Source of the DNA: Inquilinus limosus DSM 16000
GTDB taxonomy: Bacteria; Pseudomonadota; Alphaproteobacteria; DSM-16000; Inquilinaceae
DNA: 64,000 nt
Direction: 5' to 3'
Assembly: GCF_000423185.1 (NCBI RefSeq)
Contig: NZ_AUHM01000002.1
Coordinates: forward strand, 491,320-555,319
Each line of letters begins with the position of its first letter. Positions within the stretch are counted from its first letter, which is position 1. Positions 16,049-24,395 of this stretch are shown in pieces. A model generated the notes under the pieces. That model searched no databases, was not told the origin of the DNA, and saw only the letters and a list, made by a program, of their open reading frames with translations. The position numbers were made by a program, and so were the translations under genes.

Positions 16049-17323
16049 CTAAGCGGCCCCCTCGGTCCGACGCTTCAGCGGATAGGCGATGCGGACGGAC
16101 GTCCCCACGCCCTGCTCCGACGAGATGCGCAGGGATCCGCCGAGCGACTTGAGCATGCCGTAGCATCCGGTGAGGCCCAGCCCCACATGCGTGCCGGCCC
16201 GGGTCGAAAAGAAGGGTTCCAGGACCTTCTGGCGCACCGCCGGCGACATCCCGATCCCGTTGTCGATCACCTCGACGATCAGCTGGCGTGCCCCGGTCGG
16301 GAACCTGCGGGACAGGCGCGCCCTGATCGTGACGCTCGGATCGGGGCGCTGCGCTTCCTCGATGGCCTGTTCGGCATTCCGGACCAGCTCGTCGAGGATC
16401 ATGTGGAAGTGGGGTGAAGCGACGGCGGCTCTCAGGGCGTTATCGGGGACATCGAACCGGATTCGGTTCTGATGGTCGTGGGCGAGGGCGTCGAGAATGA
16501 GCCGAAGCGTGTCGAAGGCCTTCGGCTGATCCGAATAGGCGATCCTCAGGAGCCCCTCATTGATGCTGTCCAGCTCCTCCGTCGCCCGCTTTGCGGCGGC
16601 GATGAAGTCCTTTGACGGTGGCGCGGATGGGCTCAGGCTCTTGACGAACAGCCCGAGCGCCGCGACGCGGCTTCGGGTCATGTGCGCGAACAACGACGAG
16701 AACGACCGCAGATATTGGTCGTAACGGCGGATGTACAGGCGCTCGCGAAAGATGATGACCCCGACGACCGCCAGGGCCGTCGCCGAGATCATGAAGAAGA
16801 AGAGATTGCGCTGGGCCTCTTCTTCGATATAGGCCGTCTCGTTCAGAGTCCGGCTGTGGGAGACGGCGGTTCCGCTGATGTACCCCATGCTCGCCTGGAT
16901 GTCGTAGACCAGCTGCAGGATGCCGGGATCCAATTCCTGATTGGCCAGCACGGGATAGATCCTGGATTCGATGGTCTCCTTGCTGACGGCGAGCCTCGTC
17001 AGGTCCTCAGGCTCCAGGAATCGCTCGACGTATTCGAGGTCCCGCAGCGCCGTGATGTTGAAGTCCAGAAGGTTGAACTCCGACAGGAGGCGGGGATCTC
17101 GCTGTCCGGTCTCCTGCGCCAGCCGCAGCAGGCCGATGAGGTTGGCGATCCGCTCGCGGATCTGCGAGGCCCTCCATTGGATCTCGAGCGTCTGGCTCAG
17201 GATGATATTGGTCTTCTCGCGGTAGCGCTCCGACTGAAGGAACGCCCAGGAGCTGAGAAGAACGGCAACTGTAAGCCCCACATATGGGGCGAGGTGGCCC
17301 CATCGCAGCACCAGGCGCCTCAT
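16049..17323 (-). CDS. Membrane sensor histidine kinase with periplasmic helical sensor domain
   Basis: The 424-residue protein has TM1 (about residues 13-30), a periplasmic region (31-173), TM2 (174-192), a dimerisation region with a candidate phospho-His in FAHMTRSRVAALGLF (His214) and a HATPase domain: N box ELVRNAEQA (Asn316), G1 DNGIGM (354-359), F box EPFFST and GLGL. The usual HExRTPL motif is absent: His is followed by MTRSRV. The start at 17323 overlaps the upstream stop as ATGA, indicating coupled translation with the periplasmic SUOX-fold gene. That protein may be its signal input. Confidence 0.88.
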   Translation of the reverse strand: MRRLVLRWGHLAPYVGLTVAVLLSSWAFLQSERYREKTNIILSQTLEIQWRASQIRERIANLIGLLRLAQETGQRDPRLLSEFNLLDFNITALRDLEYVERFLEPEDLTRLAVSKETIESRIYPVLANQELDPGILQLVYDIQASMGYISGTAVSHSRTLNETAYIEEEAQRNLFFFMISATALAVVGVIIFRERLYIRRYDQYLRSFSSLFAHMTRSRVAALGLFVKSLSPSAPPSKDFIAAAKRATEELDSINEGLLRIAYSDQPKAFDTLRLILDALAHDHQNRIRFDVPDNALRAAVASPHFHMILDELVRNAEQAIEEAQRPDPSVTIRARLSRRFPTGARQLIVEVIDNGIGMSPAVRQKVLEPFFSTRAGTHVGLGLTGCYGMLKSLGGSLRISSEQGVGTSVRIAYPLKRRTEGAA

Positions 17324-17886
17324 CGCACCACCGGACGCAGGGCGACGGCGAACCACACCCAGATGCTGTTCCTCTGGGGTGTGTACGACGGCGGCAGGGA
17401 ATTGTAAGGCCAGACGATGTAGAACGGCCCGGAGTCATCGAGATCGAGAGGCTTGAACTCCTGCCCGTCGGCGCATGCCTTTCGTGCCCGATCCTGGTCG
17501 TTGCACTCCCGCTCGATGGCCAGTATCGGCTTGTACTGATCGATCTCGGATTTCGTGATGTCGGTCTGAAACTGGTCGAAGGCGTAGACCTCGACCTCCG
17601 GCGCGTCGCCGAAGCCCGATCTCGCCAGGACGTCCTTGAGATAGGGGCCGCGGTACCGGACGACGTGCTTTTCGTCCGTCCAGGGCGTTCTGGTCCTGAT
17701 CTCGTGGAGCGGAAACGCGCGGGCCAGATCCTCGCGTCGATAGCTGGCCACGGGATGACCCGGCGTCGACTCCACATAGAGGATACCGGGATCGGGATAG
17801 GTCGGCTGCTGCGAGACGGCATCCGGGACCGCGGAGACGGCCGCAGCGAGGCCGGCTATCAAGGCAACGGCCAGTCGATCAGCCAT
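17320..17886 (-). CDS. Periplasmic molybdopterin-oxidoreductase (SUOX) fold protein
   Basis: The 188-residue product has a signal peptide (MADRLAVALIAGLAAAVSAVPDAVSQ). The mature part resembles the oxidoreductase molybdopterin-binding domain: YRGPYLKDVLARSG, VEVYAFDQFQTDITKSEIDQYKPILAIE, DDSGPFYIVWPYNS and RNSIWVWFAVALR. The N-terminal cysteine that ligates molybdenum in true sulfite oxidases is not seen; the only cysteines are in ERECND and KACADG. It may therefore be a ligand-binding or redox-sensing relative rather than an enzyme. It overlaps the FkbM gene by 8 bases and the kinase gene by 4. Confidence 0.72.
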   Translation of the reverse strand: MADRLAVALIAGLAAAVSAVPDAVSQQPTYPDPGILYVESTPGHPVASYRREDLARAFPLHEIRTRTPWTDEKHVVRYRGPYLKDVLARSGFGDAPEVEVYAFDQFQTDITKSEIDQYKPILAIERECNDQDRARKACADGQEFKPLDLDDSGPFYIVWPYNSLPPSYTPQRNSIWVWFAVALRPVVR

Positions 17887-18580
17887 CGCTCATCTCCGGC
17901 TCGTATTCCCGCGGATCACGGTTCCGGGAGAAGAGCACGCAGGCGCCGCGCGAGCCCCGAGGATCATAGGCGAAGCCCTTCGACGCGAGCTGCGTCGTGA
18001 TCTTCTGGATCCCGTCGAGGCCGTACAGGTGATCGTGAAGCTCCAGGAAAACCCGCTCCACTCCCGGGAGGGCGGCTCCCGCCGTCAGATCGAGCTCCGC
18101 CCCCTCGATGTCCATGACGAGGAGGTCGATGGGCTGCCGCGACAGGAACTCGTCCACATCCTCGGAGGTCACTTGCAGCACCTCGTCATAGGGCCCCTGC
18201 CCCTCGACCAGGGACGACATCCACAGATCGCGCCGGCGGTAGTAGGTCTGCTGGCGAGGCCCGCCGGCCGCGAGGATGCCCTGACGGAGCGAGACATTGG
18301 TGCGGCCGTTCGCGGCGACCACGCGACGGGCGAGCGCGGCCGAGGCGGGATCGGCCTCATAGGCCCACACCTGCACGTCCGCCACGCCGGCGAGGAGAGC
18401 GGTGATCACGCCGATCCCCGCCCCCAGCTCCAGGATGCGATCCCCGGGCCGGGCCGCCGCGACCGCCCATCGCGCTTCCTTGGCCTCGTAGCTGCCATCG
18501 CGCAACGCGGCCCAGATCACGTCCGAGACCTCGTCCTGACGAATTGGGACCGAGAGACCGTGAACGCTCAGCGCAGTCAT
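17879..18580 (-). CDS. FkbM family methyltransferase
   Basis: The 233-residue protein has an SAM-binding motif ILELGAGIGVITALLAG (about residues 49-65), acidic end of strand 2 in VWAYEADP, and the FkbM-typical DEFLSRQPIDLLVMDIEGAELDLTAGA and VFLELHDHLYG. The FkbM family O-methylates small molecules or glycans. It is first in a tight minus-strand operon with the SUOX-fold protein, kinase and response regulator. Its link to signalling is not explained by known families. Confidence 0.85.
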   Translation of the reverse strand: MTALSVHGLSVPIRQDEVSDVIWAALRDGSYEAKEARWAVAAARPGDRILELGAGIGVITALLAGVADVQVWAYEADPASAALARRVVAANGRTNVSLRQGILAAGGPRQQTYYRRRDLWMSSLVEGQGPYDEVLQVTSEDVDEFLSRQPIDLLVMDIEGAELDLTAGAALPGVERVFLELHDHLYGLDGIQKITTQLASKGFAYDPRGSRGACVLFSRNRDPREYEPEMSDG

Positions 18581-18891
18581 GAACAGTGTTCCTCAGTTCC
18601 CAACAACAAGGCGGCGTCGACCGGATATCTACCACCGTATCGTGGACCAGACAGATGAAATCGGCAAAAGCAGGCGCTGCCCGCTTCACTATCAATCATC
18701 GGGCTTACACATTGTTGACACACCGGCCCGGCAATTCATCGAAAGTTGATTGAAAATTTTATCCGTAACCGGCTCTAGCTCGGGGCGCCCCTCAACGAGG
18801 CCAGCCAACAGGCGGCTCCGGGCTTACCGACCTATCATTTGTCATCCCACCGGATTATGATTCCGTCCCTAGGTTCGCGCAGGGGACACCG
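18581..18891. other. Intergenic region, 311 bases, divergent
   Basis: The region separates the FkbM operon (minus) from a small membrane-protein gene (plus) and probably holds both promoters. It is AT-richer than its surroundings around 18690-18775. A TTGACA sits at 18715-18720, but no convincing -10 hexamer follows at normal spacing. No coding sequence or RNA gene was recognised. Confidence 0.6.
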
Positions 18892-19209
18892 ATGTCGAAG
18901 CCCATCTGGATCGGCGTGGTGGTGCTCTCGGCTGTCCTGGGAATCGCTGCCTTTGCGATCACCGGCAGCCCGCCGGTGTTGTGGCTCGTGGCGTGCCCGC
19001 CCCTTTGGTGGCTCTCGGGCGAGCTGTACCGGGCATGCGCGGACGGCCCGGGCACCGGCAATTCGGAAGATCGATCACGGCCGCTCAGGAGCGTCCCTCG
19101 CTGGCTGTGGTTTGCGCTGCTCGTCGTGCTGCCGATCACCCTCTGGTACCTCGTCCACACGGAAATCCGCCCCGGGGTCCGACTGCACTGGACCGCGGTC
19201 GCCTCATAG
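18892..19209 (+). CDS. Small membrane protein of unknown function
   Basis: A 105-residue product with two hydrophobic segments (about residues 5-40, broken in the middle by SPP, and about 69-89, PRWLWFALLVVLPITLWYLVH) separated by a polar loop (ELYRACADGPGTGNSEDRSRPLRS). AGGGGA lies at a suitable distance from the ATG. I do not recognise a family. Confidence 0.55.
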   Translation: MSKPIWIGVVVLSAVLGIAAFAITGSPPVLWLVACPPLWWLSGELYRACADGPGTGNSEDRSRPLRSVPRWLWFALLVVLPITLWYLVHTEIRPGVRLHWTAVAS

Positions 19210-19342
19210 ATCTCGCCTGCTCCCAGAGATTCTTAAAATTGAACGGAAAAGGGGACGATGCCGTCCCTATACGGCAGCCGTCATCGCAGCACATAAGTGA
19301 ATCTGACGGCTCCGCTTCCAAGAAGCATGCTTCGGCAAGATT

Positions 19343-19576
19343 ATGGGAACAACAACTTCTCGGACACAACCTTTATTCAAGGTCGACGACACTGTGAAGA
19401 TTCGAGACCAATTCGCCAATGGAATCCTCGCTCCGTATCGTAATGCCGTCGGGATCGTGATCGATACGCACGAGGAACCCGGCATGATCTATCGGGTCAC
19501 GGTCTCCTTTCCGAGAACGCGCCTCGAGTCGCTGGACGGGATGGACGAGCTTCTCTTCGAAGCGGCAAAGCCATAG
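19343..19576 (+). CDS. Small hypothetical protein, possible SH3-like barrel
   Basis: A 77-residue product. The pattern FKVDDTVKIRDQFAN...RNAVGIVIDTHEEPGMIYRVTVSF resembles the alternating strands of small SH3/KOW-like barrels. It lacks a signal peptide and is followed by a good hairpin terminator, which supports a real transcript. No function can be assigned. Confidence 0.5.
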   Translation: MGTTTSRTQPLFKVDDTVKIRDQFANGILAPYRNAVGIVIDTHEEPGMIYRVTVSFPRTRLESLDGMDELLFEAAKP

Positions 19577-19586
19577 GCGGCTTGTA

Positions 19587-19620
19587 CCGGAGGCCTTTGA
19601 AATCGACCCTCCGGCCTTTT
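19587..19620 (+). terminator. Rho-independent terminator
   Basis: CCGGAGG at 19587-19593 and CCTCCGG at 19608-19614 form a perfect 7-bp stem with a 14-base loop, followed by CCTTTTC. It lies 11 bases after the stop of the 77-residue gene. Confidence 0.65.
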
Positions 19621-19622
19621 CG

Positions 19623-19883
19623 TCATGGCGCGAGCCCGGCCGCGACGGCGGAGGCGACCGGCGTGTCGGGACGGCCGTCGGCCGCGGCCGCGAGCGCGCC
19701 CGCGCCGCCGATGAGGAGGACGGGTTGGACGCCGCCGAGGTAGGGCTGGGCCCAAGGCCCTACCCCGTATGGAAAGTCGCCGAACCAGTGGCGCACCGCG
19801 ACGGGCGGCACGCCCAGGGCGAAGAGAGGGTCCTGCGTCGTGTAGCCGAGCGAGACCACCCGCCGGGCCAGGCCCGGGAGCAC
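19623..19883 (-). pseudogene. Remnant of an iron-siderophore ABC binding protein
   Basis: The translated segment RRVVSLGYTTQDPLFALGVPPVAVRHWFGDFPYGVGPWAQPYL matches the N-terminal core of FepB/FecB-type siderophore-binding proteins, which are normally about 300 residues. After PYLGG the sequence loses the family pattern and stops after 86 residues. No signal peptide is found in frame. It looks like a truncated, decayed gene; no siderophore transport genes are nearby. Confidence 0.5.
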
Positions 19884-20135
19884 CGCTCGGGCAAGCGGGC
19901 GCGGCCCGCCACGCCGGCTTCGATGCGGGTGGCGGGGCCATTCCCGCGGTGCAATATGGCCGCGACGACCGCATCACGCCCCGTTTTCTGCCCCACGTCT
20001 GGCGTAGGCCCTGGAACCATCGACGGGCCCGTTCGGTCTTCATTGCGGCAGACCAAGCTGGGGTCTCACCGGGTAGCCGGCCTGCAGATCAACAGTATTT
20101 CTGCCGCTGCGTCTCAAATTGGGACCCCAATAGCC

Positions 20136-21377
20136 ATGCGCGTCGTCCTTGCCGGCAGCACGGGTTTCCTGGGCAAGGCAATCCACACGAGCCTCGATCG
20201 TCGTTGCGACGATGTCGTCCCTCTGCGACGAGACAGGGGATACGACCTCGAACGTCCGTCGTCCCTCGCCGCCGCCCTGCCCCACCTCTCCGGCGCCGAC
20301 GGCCTCGTCATCGCCGCAGGCTTCTTGAGCGATGATCCCGAAAAGGCGGACAGGCTGGCCGACGGCATCATTGCCCTTCTGGACCATGCCGCGGCGGCAG
20401 TCGTGCCAAACCTGGTGCTGATCTCCAGCATCGGCGCGGATGCCCAGGCGCCGATCGCATCCTTGCGGGCCAAGGCCGCGCAGGAAACGGCACTGCTGAA
20501 CCACCGGCGGCGCAATCCTGGTCTCAATTGGACGATCGTCCGGCCATCGCTGGTCTGCGGTCCGGGCGGGGCCAGCACCCGACTGCTCGCCAGCCTGGCG
20601 ACGTTGCCGCTGCGCCCGCGGGTCCGATCCGGCCCCCTCCGTCCCGTCCACGTGGACGACCTCGCCGAAGCGGTGGTTGGACTTCTCCGCGCGCCGCGAT
20701 CCGAGGATGCCATCGTTGACGCCTGCGGCCCCGACCGCGTTGATCTCGAAGGATATTTGCGCGGCTTCGAACAAGGAGCCGGACCTAGCCTGGCGATCTC
20801 CATTCCGGACAGGCTGGTCCGGCTCGTCTTCCGTCTGGCCGGCCGGCTCCGGGTCCCGATGGCGGGCGAAGGCATGTTGCAGACCCTTCGGATCGGCGCC
20901 GACGGCGATCCCCACGCGCTGTCGCGGAAATCCGGCGTGACGCCGCGCCCCCTGGCGGCTGTGACCAGGGACCTGATGCCGGCGTCACCGGTGCTGCGCT
21001 GGCTTCTCGTCCTCGGTCTGGCCCCGTTCTGGATCTGGTCGGGCGTTTGTTCGGTCTGGCTGTGGCCGATCGACCAGAGCGCCGCCATCGCCACGCAGGC
21101 CGGGGTGCCCGACGGTCTCGCCGTCGCTTCGGTCTATATCGGCGGCATCCTCGACATCATGGTCGGTGCCGCCATGCTGCCGAGGAGGACGCAATACGCC
21201 GCCGCCCTCGCCGCAGTCGTCGTGACGGCCGCCTATGTCGCGATCATGACCGTGGGGTCGCCTCTTCTTTGGCTGCATCCGCTCGGACCCGTCGCAAAGG
21301 GGCTGCCGCTCGCGATCGCCGCCTTCGGCCTGGCGATGCTGGCCAAGAGCGAATCCGCCCGCTCGAGGAGGACCTAG
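20136..21377 (+). CDS. NAD(P)-binding SDR domain fused to a DoxX-like membrane domain
   Basis: The 413-residue protein starts with a Rossmann motif MRVVLAGSTGFLGKA and an atypical extended-SDR body (about residues 1-270, with RPSLVCGPGG and RPVHVDDLAEAV). A C-terminal DoxX-like four-helix region follows (about 285-405, with FWIWSGVCSVWLWP and SVYIGGILDIMVGAAML). ATG at 20136 begins directly at the Rossmann strand; upstream in-frame sequence overlaps the siderophore remnant. The stop abuts the next start, indicating an operon with the DUF2269 protein. Confidence 0.82.
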   Translation: MRVVLAGSTGFLGKAIHTSLDRRCDDVVPLRRDRGYDLERPSSLAAALPHLSGADGLVIAAGFLSDDPEKADRLADGIIALLDHAAAAVVPNLVLISSIGADAQAPIASLRAKAAQETALLNHRRRNPGLNWTIVRPSLVCGPGGASTRLLASLATLPLRPRVRSGPLRPVHVDDLAEAVVGLLRAPRSEDAIVDACGPDRVDLEGYLRGFEQGAGPSLAISIPDRLVRLVFRLAGRLRVPMAGEGMLQTLRIGADGDPHALSRKSGVTPRPLAAVTRDLMPASPVLRWLLVLGLAPFWIWSGVCSVWLWPIDQSAAIATQAGVPDGLAVASVYIGGILDIMVGAAMLPRRTQYAAALAAVVVTAAYVAIMTVGSPLLWLHPLGPVAKGLPLAIAAFGLAMLAKSESARSRRT

Positions 21378-21848
21378 ATGGACCTCTACATGGCCATCAA
21401 ATACGTCCACGTGATCAGCTCCACGATCATCTTCGGAACGGGTCTCGGCACGGCATTCCAGATGTGGACCGCGCACCGCCGCGGCGACGTCCGCGCCATT
21501 GCCGTGGTCGCGAGGAACGTCGTTCGTGCCGACTGGTACTTCACCACGCCGGCGGTGATCGTGCAGCCGCTGTCCGGAGCCGCGATGATGCACCTGGCCG
21601 GGTTTCAGATCACCGACGGTTGGCTCGCGCTCTCGCTCGGGCTCTATGTGCTGACCGGCGCGTGCTGGCTGCCGGTCGTGTGGCTGCAGATCCGGGCGGC
21701 CCGGCTCGCGGAGCAGGCGGCCGCGACCGGGCAGCCGCTCCCGAAGACCTATCATCACATCCTCCGGCTCTGGTTCCTTCTCGGCTGGCCGGCATTCATC
21801 GCCGTTCTGGTGATCTTCTGGCTGATGCTGGCGAAGCCGATCCTCTGA
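21378..21848 (+). CDS. DUF2269 family integral membrane protein
   Basis: The 156-residue protein has four hydrophobic segments and the DUF2269 pattern: YMAIKYVHVISSTIIFGTGLGTAFQMW, ADWYFTTPAVIVQPLSGAAMM and LRLWFLLGWPAFIAVLVIFWLMLAKP. Conserved histidines in transmembrane segments may bind heme or metal, but this is not established. It begins immediately after the stop of the SDR-DoxX gene; the pairing suggests a membrane redox complex of unknown role. Confidence 0.8.
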   Translation: MDLYMAIKYVHVISSTIIFGTGLGTAFQMWTAHRRGDVRAIAVVARNVVRADWYFTTPAVIVQPLSGAAMMHLAGFQITDGWLALSLGLYVLTGACWLPVVWLQIRAARLAEQAAATGQPLPKTYHHILRLWFLLGWPAFIAVLVIFWLMLAKPIL

Positions 21849-21985
21849 AAGCCCTGAGCGCTTGAACGATGTCGCCTCAAACCCCATCCTGCCGTCCGAC
21901 ACCGGCAGGCAGAGCCGGTGACGGGGTCCGGGCCGACAACGCCAACGAAGGCGCCCGTTGAACATGCTGCATGGAGGCCCCGGGA

Positions 21986-23212
21986 ATGCCCGAGATCGAC
22001 GGTCCACGCCTCTTGCGCGACCTGCGCCAACTCGCCGAGTTCGGCCGCTACAAGAGCGGCGTGCATCGGCCGACCTATTCGCCGCAGGATGTCGCGGCGC
22101 GGCAGTGGCTCGTGGAACGGCTGCAGGAGGCTGGGCTCGCCGCCGAAATCGACGGCATCGGCAACATCATGTCGGCCAGCCCGGCCAAGGGTCCGAAGCT
22201 GCTGATCGGCTCCCACCTGGAGAGCCAGCCCCACGCCGGCTGGCTCGACGGCGCGATGGGCGTGATCTACGGCCTCGAGGTTGCCCGCGCCTTCCGCCAG
22301 GATCCGACCTGCCGCGATCTCGGCATCGAGGTCGCCGTCTTCGCCGACGAGGAGGGGCATTTCGGGTCCTTCCTCGGCAGCCGGTCCTTCATCGGCGAGC
22401 TGTCCGAAGGCGATATCGCGACAGCGGTCAACCGGACGACCGGCCAGCCGCTCCAGGACGCGCTGGCGGAGGCCGGGTATGCGGGCCGGCCGCGCTATGT
22501 CCTCGAGCCCGGCCGGCATGTCGGCTTCATCGAGGCGCATATCGAGCAGGGCGATACCCTCGAGAGCTCGGGCAAGCGGATCGGCGTGGTGACCAGCATC
22601 GTCGGCATCTGGACCTATGCCATCACCTTCGAAGGCCAGCAGAACCATGCCGGCACGACCCGCATGGGTGCGCGCAAGGATGCCGGCCTCGCGCTCACCG
22701 AGCTGTGCCACGCGATCGCGAAGCGCTTTCCCGACGTCGCAGGCCCGCTCTCGGTCTGGACGACCGGGCGCATCCGGCTGGAACCCGGGGCGGCCAGCGT
22801 CATTCCGGGTCGCGCCGAGATGATCTTCCAGTTCCGCGACGCCGATCCCGAGCGCCTGCGCAGCATGGAGCAAGCGCTCGAAGAGCTGGTGGCGCAGTCC
22901 GACGCCGCCGGTCCGTGTCGGGCGAGCCTGCGTCCCCTGTCGCGCTCGACCCCGAACGTCATGGCCGAGCCCGTCCAGGCGGCCTTGGACCAGGCGGCGG
23001 AGCGCCACGCGCCCGGCAGCGCCATGCGGATGCCGAGCGGCGCTGGCCACGATGCCCAGTATCTCGCCAGGCGCCTGCCCGCAGGCATGCTCTTCGTGCC
23101 CAGCATCGGCGGCATCAGCCATCACTGGACGGAGAACACGGCGGATCCGGATCTCGTCCTCGGCTGCCAGGTGCTCGCGACCGCAGCGGAGGCCTTGCTC
23201 CGCGCGGCCTGA
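21986..23212 (+). CDS. M20 family amidase/hydantoinase-carbamoylase type zinc hydrolase
   Basis: The 408-residue enzyme has the metal-binding layout of the M20/allantoate amidohydrolase/N-carbamoyl-amino-acid hydrolase group: IGSHLESQPHAGWLDGAMG, FADEEGHFGSFLGSRSF, FIEAHIEQG, NHAGTTRMGARKDA and C-terminal GISHHWTENT. ATG at 21986 is preferred to 21971 because GGAGG lies 8 bases before it. The substrate could be an N-carbamoyl amino acid, a ureido acid or allantoate. The gene stands alone. Confidence 0.87.
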   Translation: MPEIDGPRLLRDLRQLAEFGRYKSGVHRPTYSPQDVAARQWLVERLQEAGLAAEIDGIGNIMSASPAKGPKLLIGSHLESQPHAGWLDGAMGVIYGLEVARAFRQDPTCRDLGIEVAVFADEEGHFGSFLGSRSFIGELSEGDIATAVNRTTGQPLQDALAEAGYAGRPRYVLEPGRHVGFIEAHIEQGDTLESSGKRIGVVTSIVGIWTYAITFEGQQNHAGTTRMGARKDAGLALTELCHAIAKRFPDVAGPLSVWTTGRIRLEPGAASVIPGRAEMIFQFRDADPERLRSMEQALEELVAQSDAAGPCRASLRPLSRSTPNVMAEPVQAALDQAAERHAPGSAMRMPSGAGHDAQYLARRLPAGMLFVPSIGGISHHWTENTADPDLVLGCQVLATAAEALLRAA

Positions 23213-23453
23213 GGCGGAGAACCGGCGTCAGGGCATCGTCTCGACCGCCCGAGAGCGGATATCCGTCGGAGGGGGTGTCGACCGGAGCCGTTCGGAAGCG
23301 GGCGCGGTGGAGCGCCGGCCGGCTTCGGCCCGTGGCAGGTGGAACGGCGCATCCGGCGGGACGGTTGTCACTCGGTCGACAGAACGCGGGAGAAGGCTTC
23401 GATGCCACCGATCGAAGGCCGACGACAGGGCCAGGGCGCCTGAGGCCGCGAAG

Positions 23454-24395
23454 ATGCAGCGGGGTCGGGCTCTCGATGATCGTCGCCCTGCCGGAACCGG
23501 GCTGGTGACCGCATTGTCGGTCGGGGCCGCCGTGTTCGGCGCCGCCGCCCTCGCGGATTGGTGGCGGTCGCTGAAGCGGACGCCCGCGATCACCGGGGAA
23601 GCCCGGCGCGCGGGGATCGAAGGCAGGTTCACGGATGCCGGGCCCTTCCGGATGTTCTCGCGCGTGGCGAGGCCTTCGCCGGCGGCGGACGGTCGACCAC
23701 CGGTCATCCTCGTCCACGGGCTCGTCGTCTCCAGCCGCTATATGGAGCCTCTCGCCCTGTCCCTCAGCCCCGCCTTGCCGGTGCTGGCGCCCGACCTTCC
23801 CGGCTTCGGCGAAAGCGACAAGCCTCCGCGGGCCCTCGACCTCGCCGGCCTGGCGGACGCCCTGCATGCCTGGCTCGGCGCCTGCGGCATCGCGCGGGCG
23901 AGCTTCATCGGCAATTCCTTCGGCTGCCAGGTCCTGGCCACGCTGGCGATCCGCCACCCCGAGGTCGTCGACCGCCTGGTGCTGCAGGGCCCGACCACCG
24001 ATCCGGACGCCCGCAGCCTGCCGGTCCAGATCTGGCGCGATCTGGTCAACGGGCGGCGGGAACCCGGAGGGATCGGGCGCATCGCCCGGATCGACTATGC
24101 CAAGGCCGGGCTTCGGCGCGCCTTCGCCACCATACGCATCCTGATCCGGGACCGGATCGAGGACAGGCTGCCGCTGGTCGCCGCCCCCACCCTGGTCGTG
24201 CGGGGCTCGCGCGATCCCGTCGTTCCCCAGGCCTGGGCCGAACGCGCCGCGGCCCTGCTGCCGAACGGGCGGCTGGTGGTCGTCGCGGGCGCCACCCACA
24301 CCATGAACTACGCCTTCCCCGACCGGATGGCGCGCGCAATCCTGCCGTTCCTGCTGGCCGACCGCACGGCCTTGCTCGACAGGCGCGCGGGATGA
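23454..24395 (+). CDS. Alpha/beta hydrolase
   Basis: The 313-residue protein has an N-terminal hydrophobic stretch (about residues 17-34), then an alpha/beta-hydrolase core: oxyanion strand VILVHGLVVSS, nucleophile elbow GNSFGCQ, acid in VRGSRDPVVP and histidine in VAGATHTMNY. The stop overlaps the next start as ATGA, so translation is coupled with the following unknown protein. Substrate unknown; the hydrophobic N-terminus suggests membrane attachment. Confidence 0.83.
   Translation: MQRGRALDDRRPAGTGLVTALSVGAAVFGAAALADWWRSLKRTPAITGEARRAGIEGRFTDAGPFRMFSRVARPSPAADGRPPVILVHGLVVSSRYMEPLALSLSPALPVLAPDLPGFGESDKPPRALDLAGLADALHAWLGACGIARASFIGNSFGCQVLATLAIRHPEVVDRLVLQGPTTDPDARSLPVQIWRDLVNGRREPGGIGRIARIDYAKAGLRRAFATIRILIRDRIEDRLPLVAAPTLVVRGSRDPVVPQAWAERAAALLPNGRLVVVAGATHTMNYAFPDRMARAILPFLLADRTALLDRRAG

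Noticed and set aside
18715-18743. TTGACA in the 311-base divergent region as a promoter
   Set aside because: No acceptable -10 hexamer is found at 16-18 bases.
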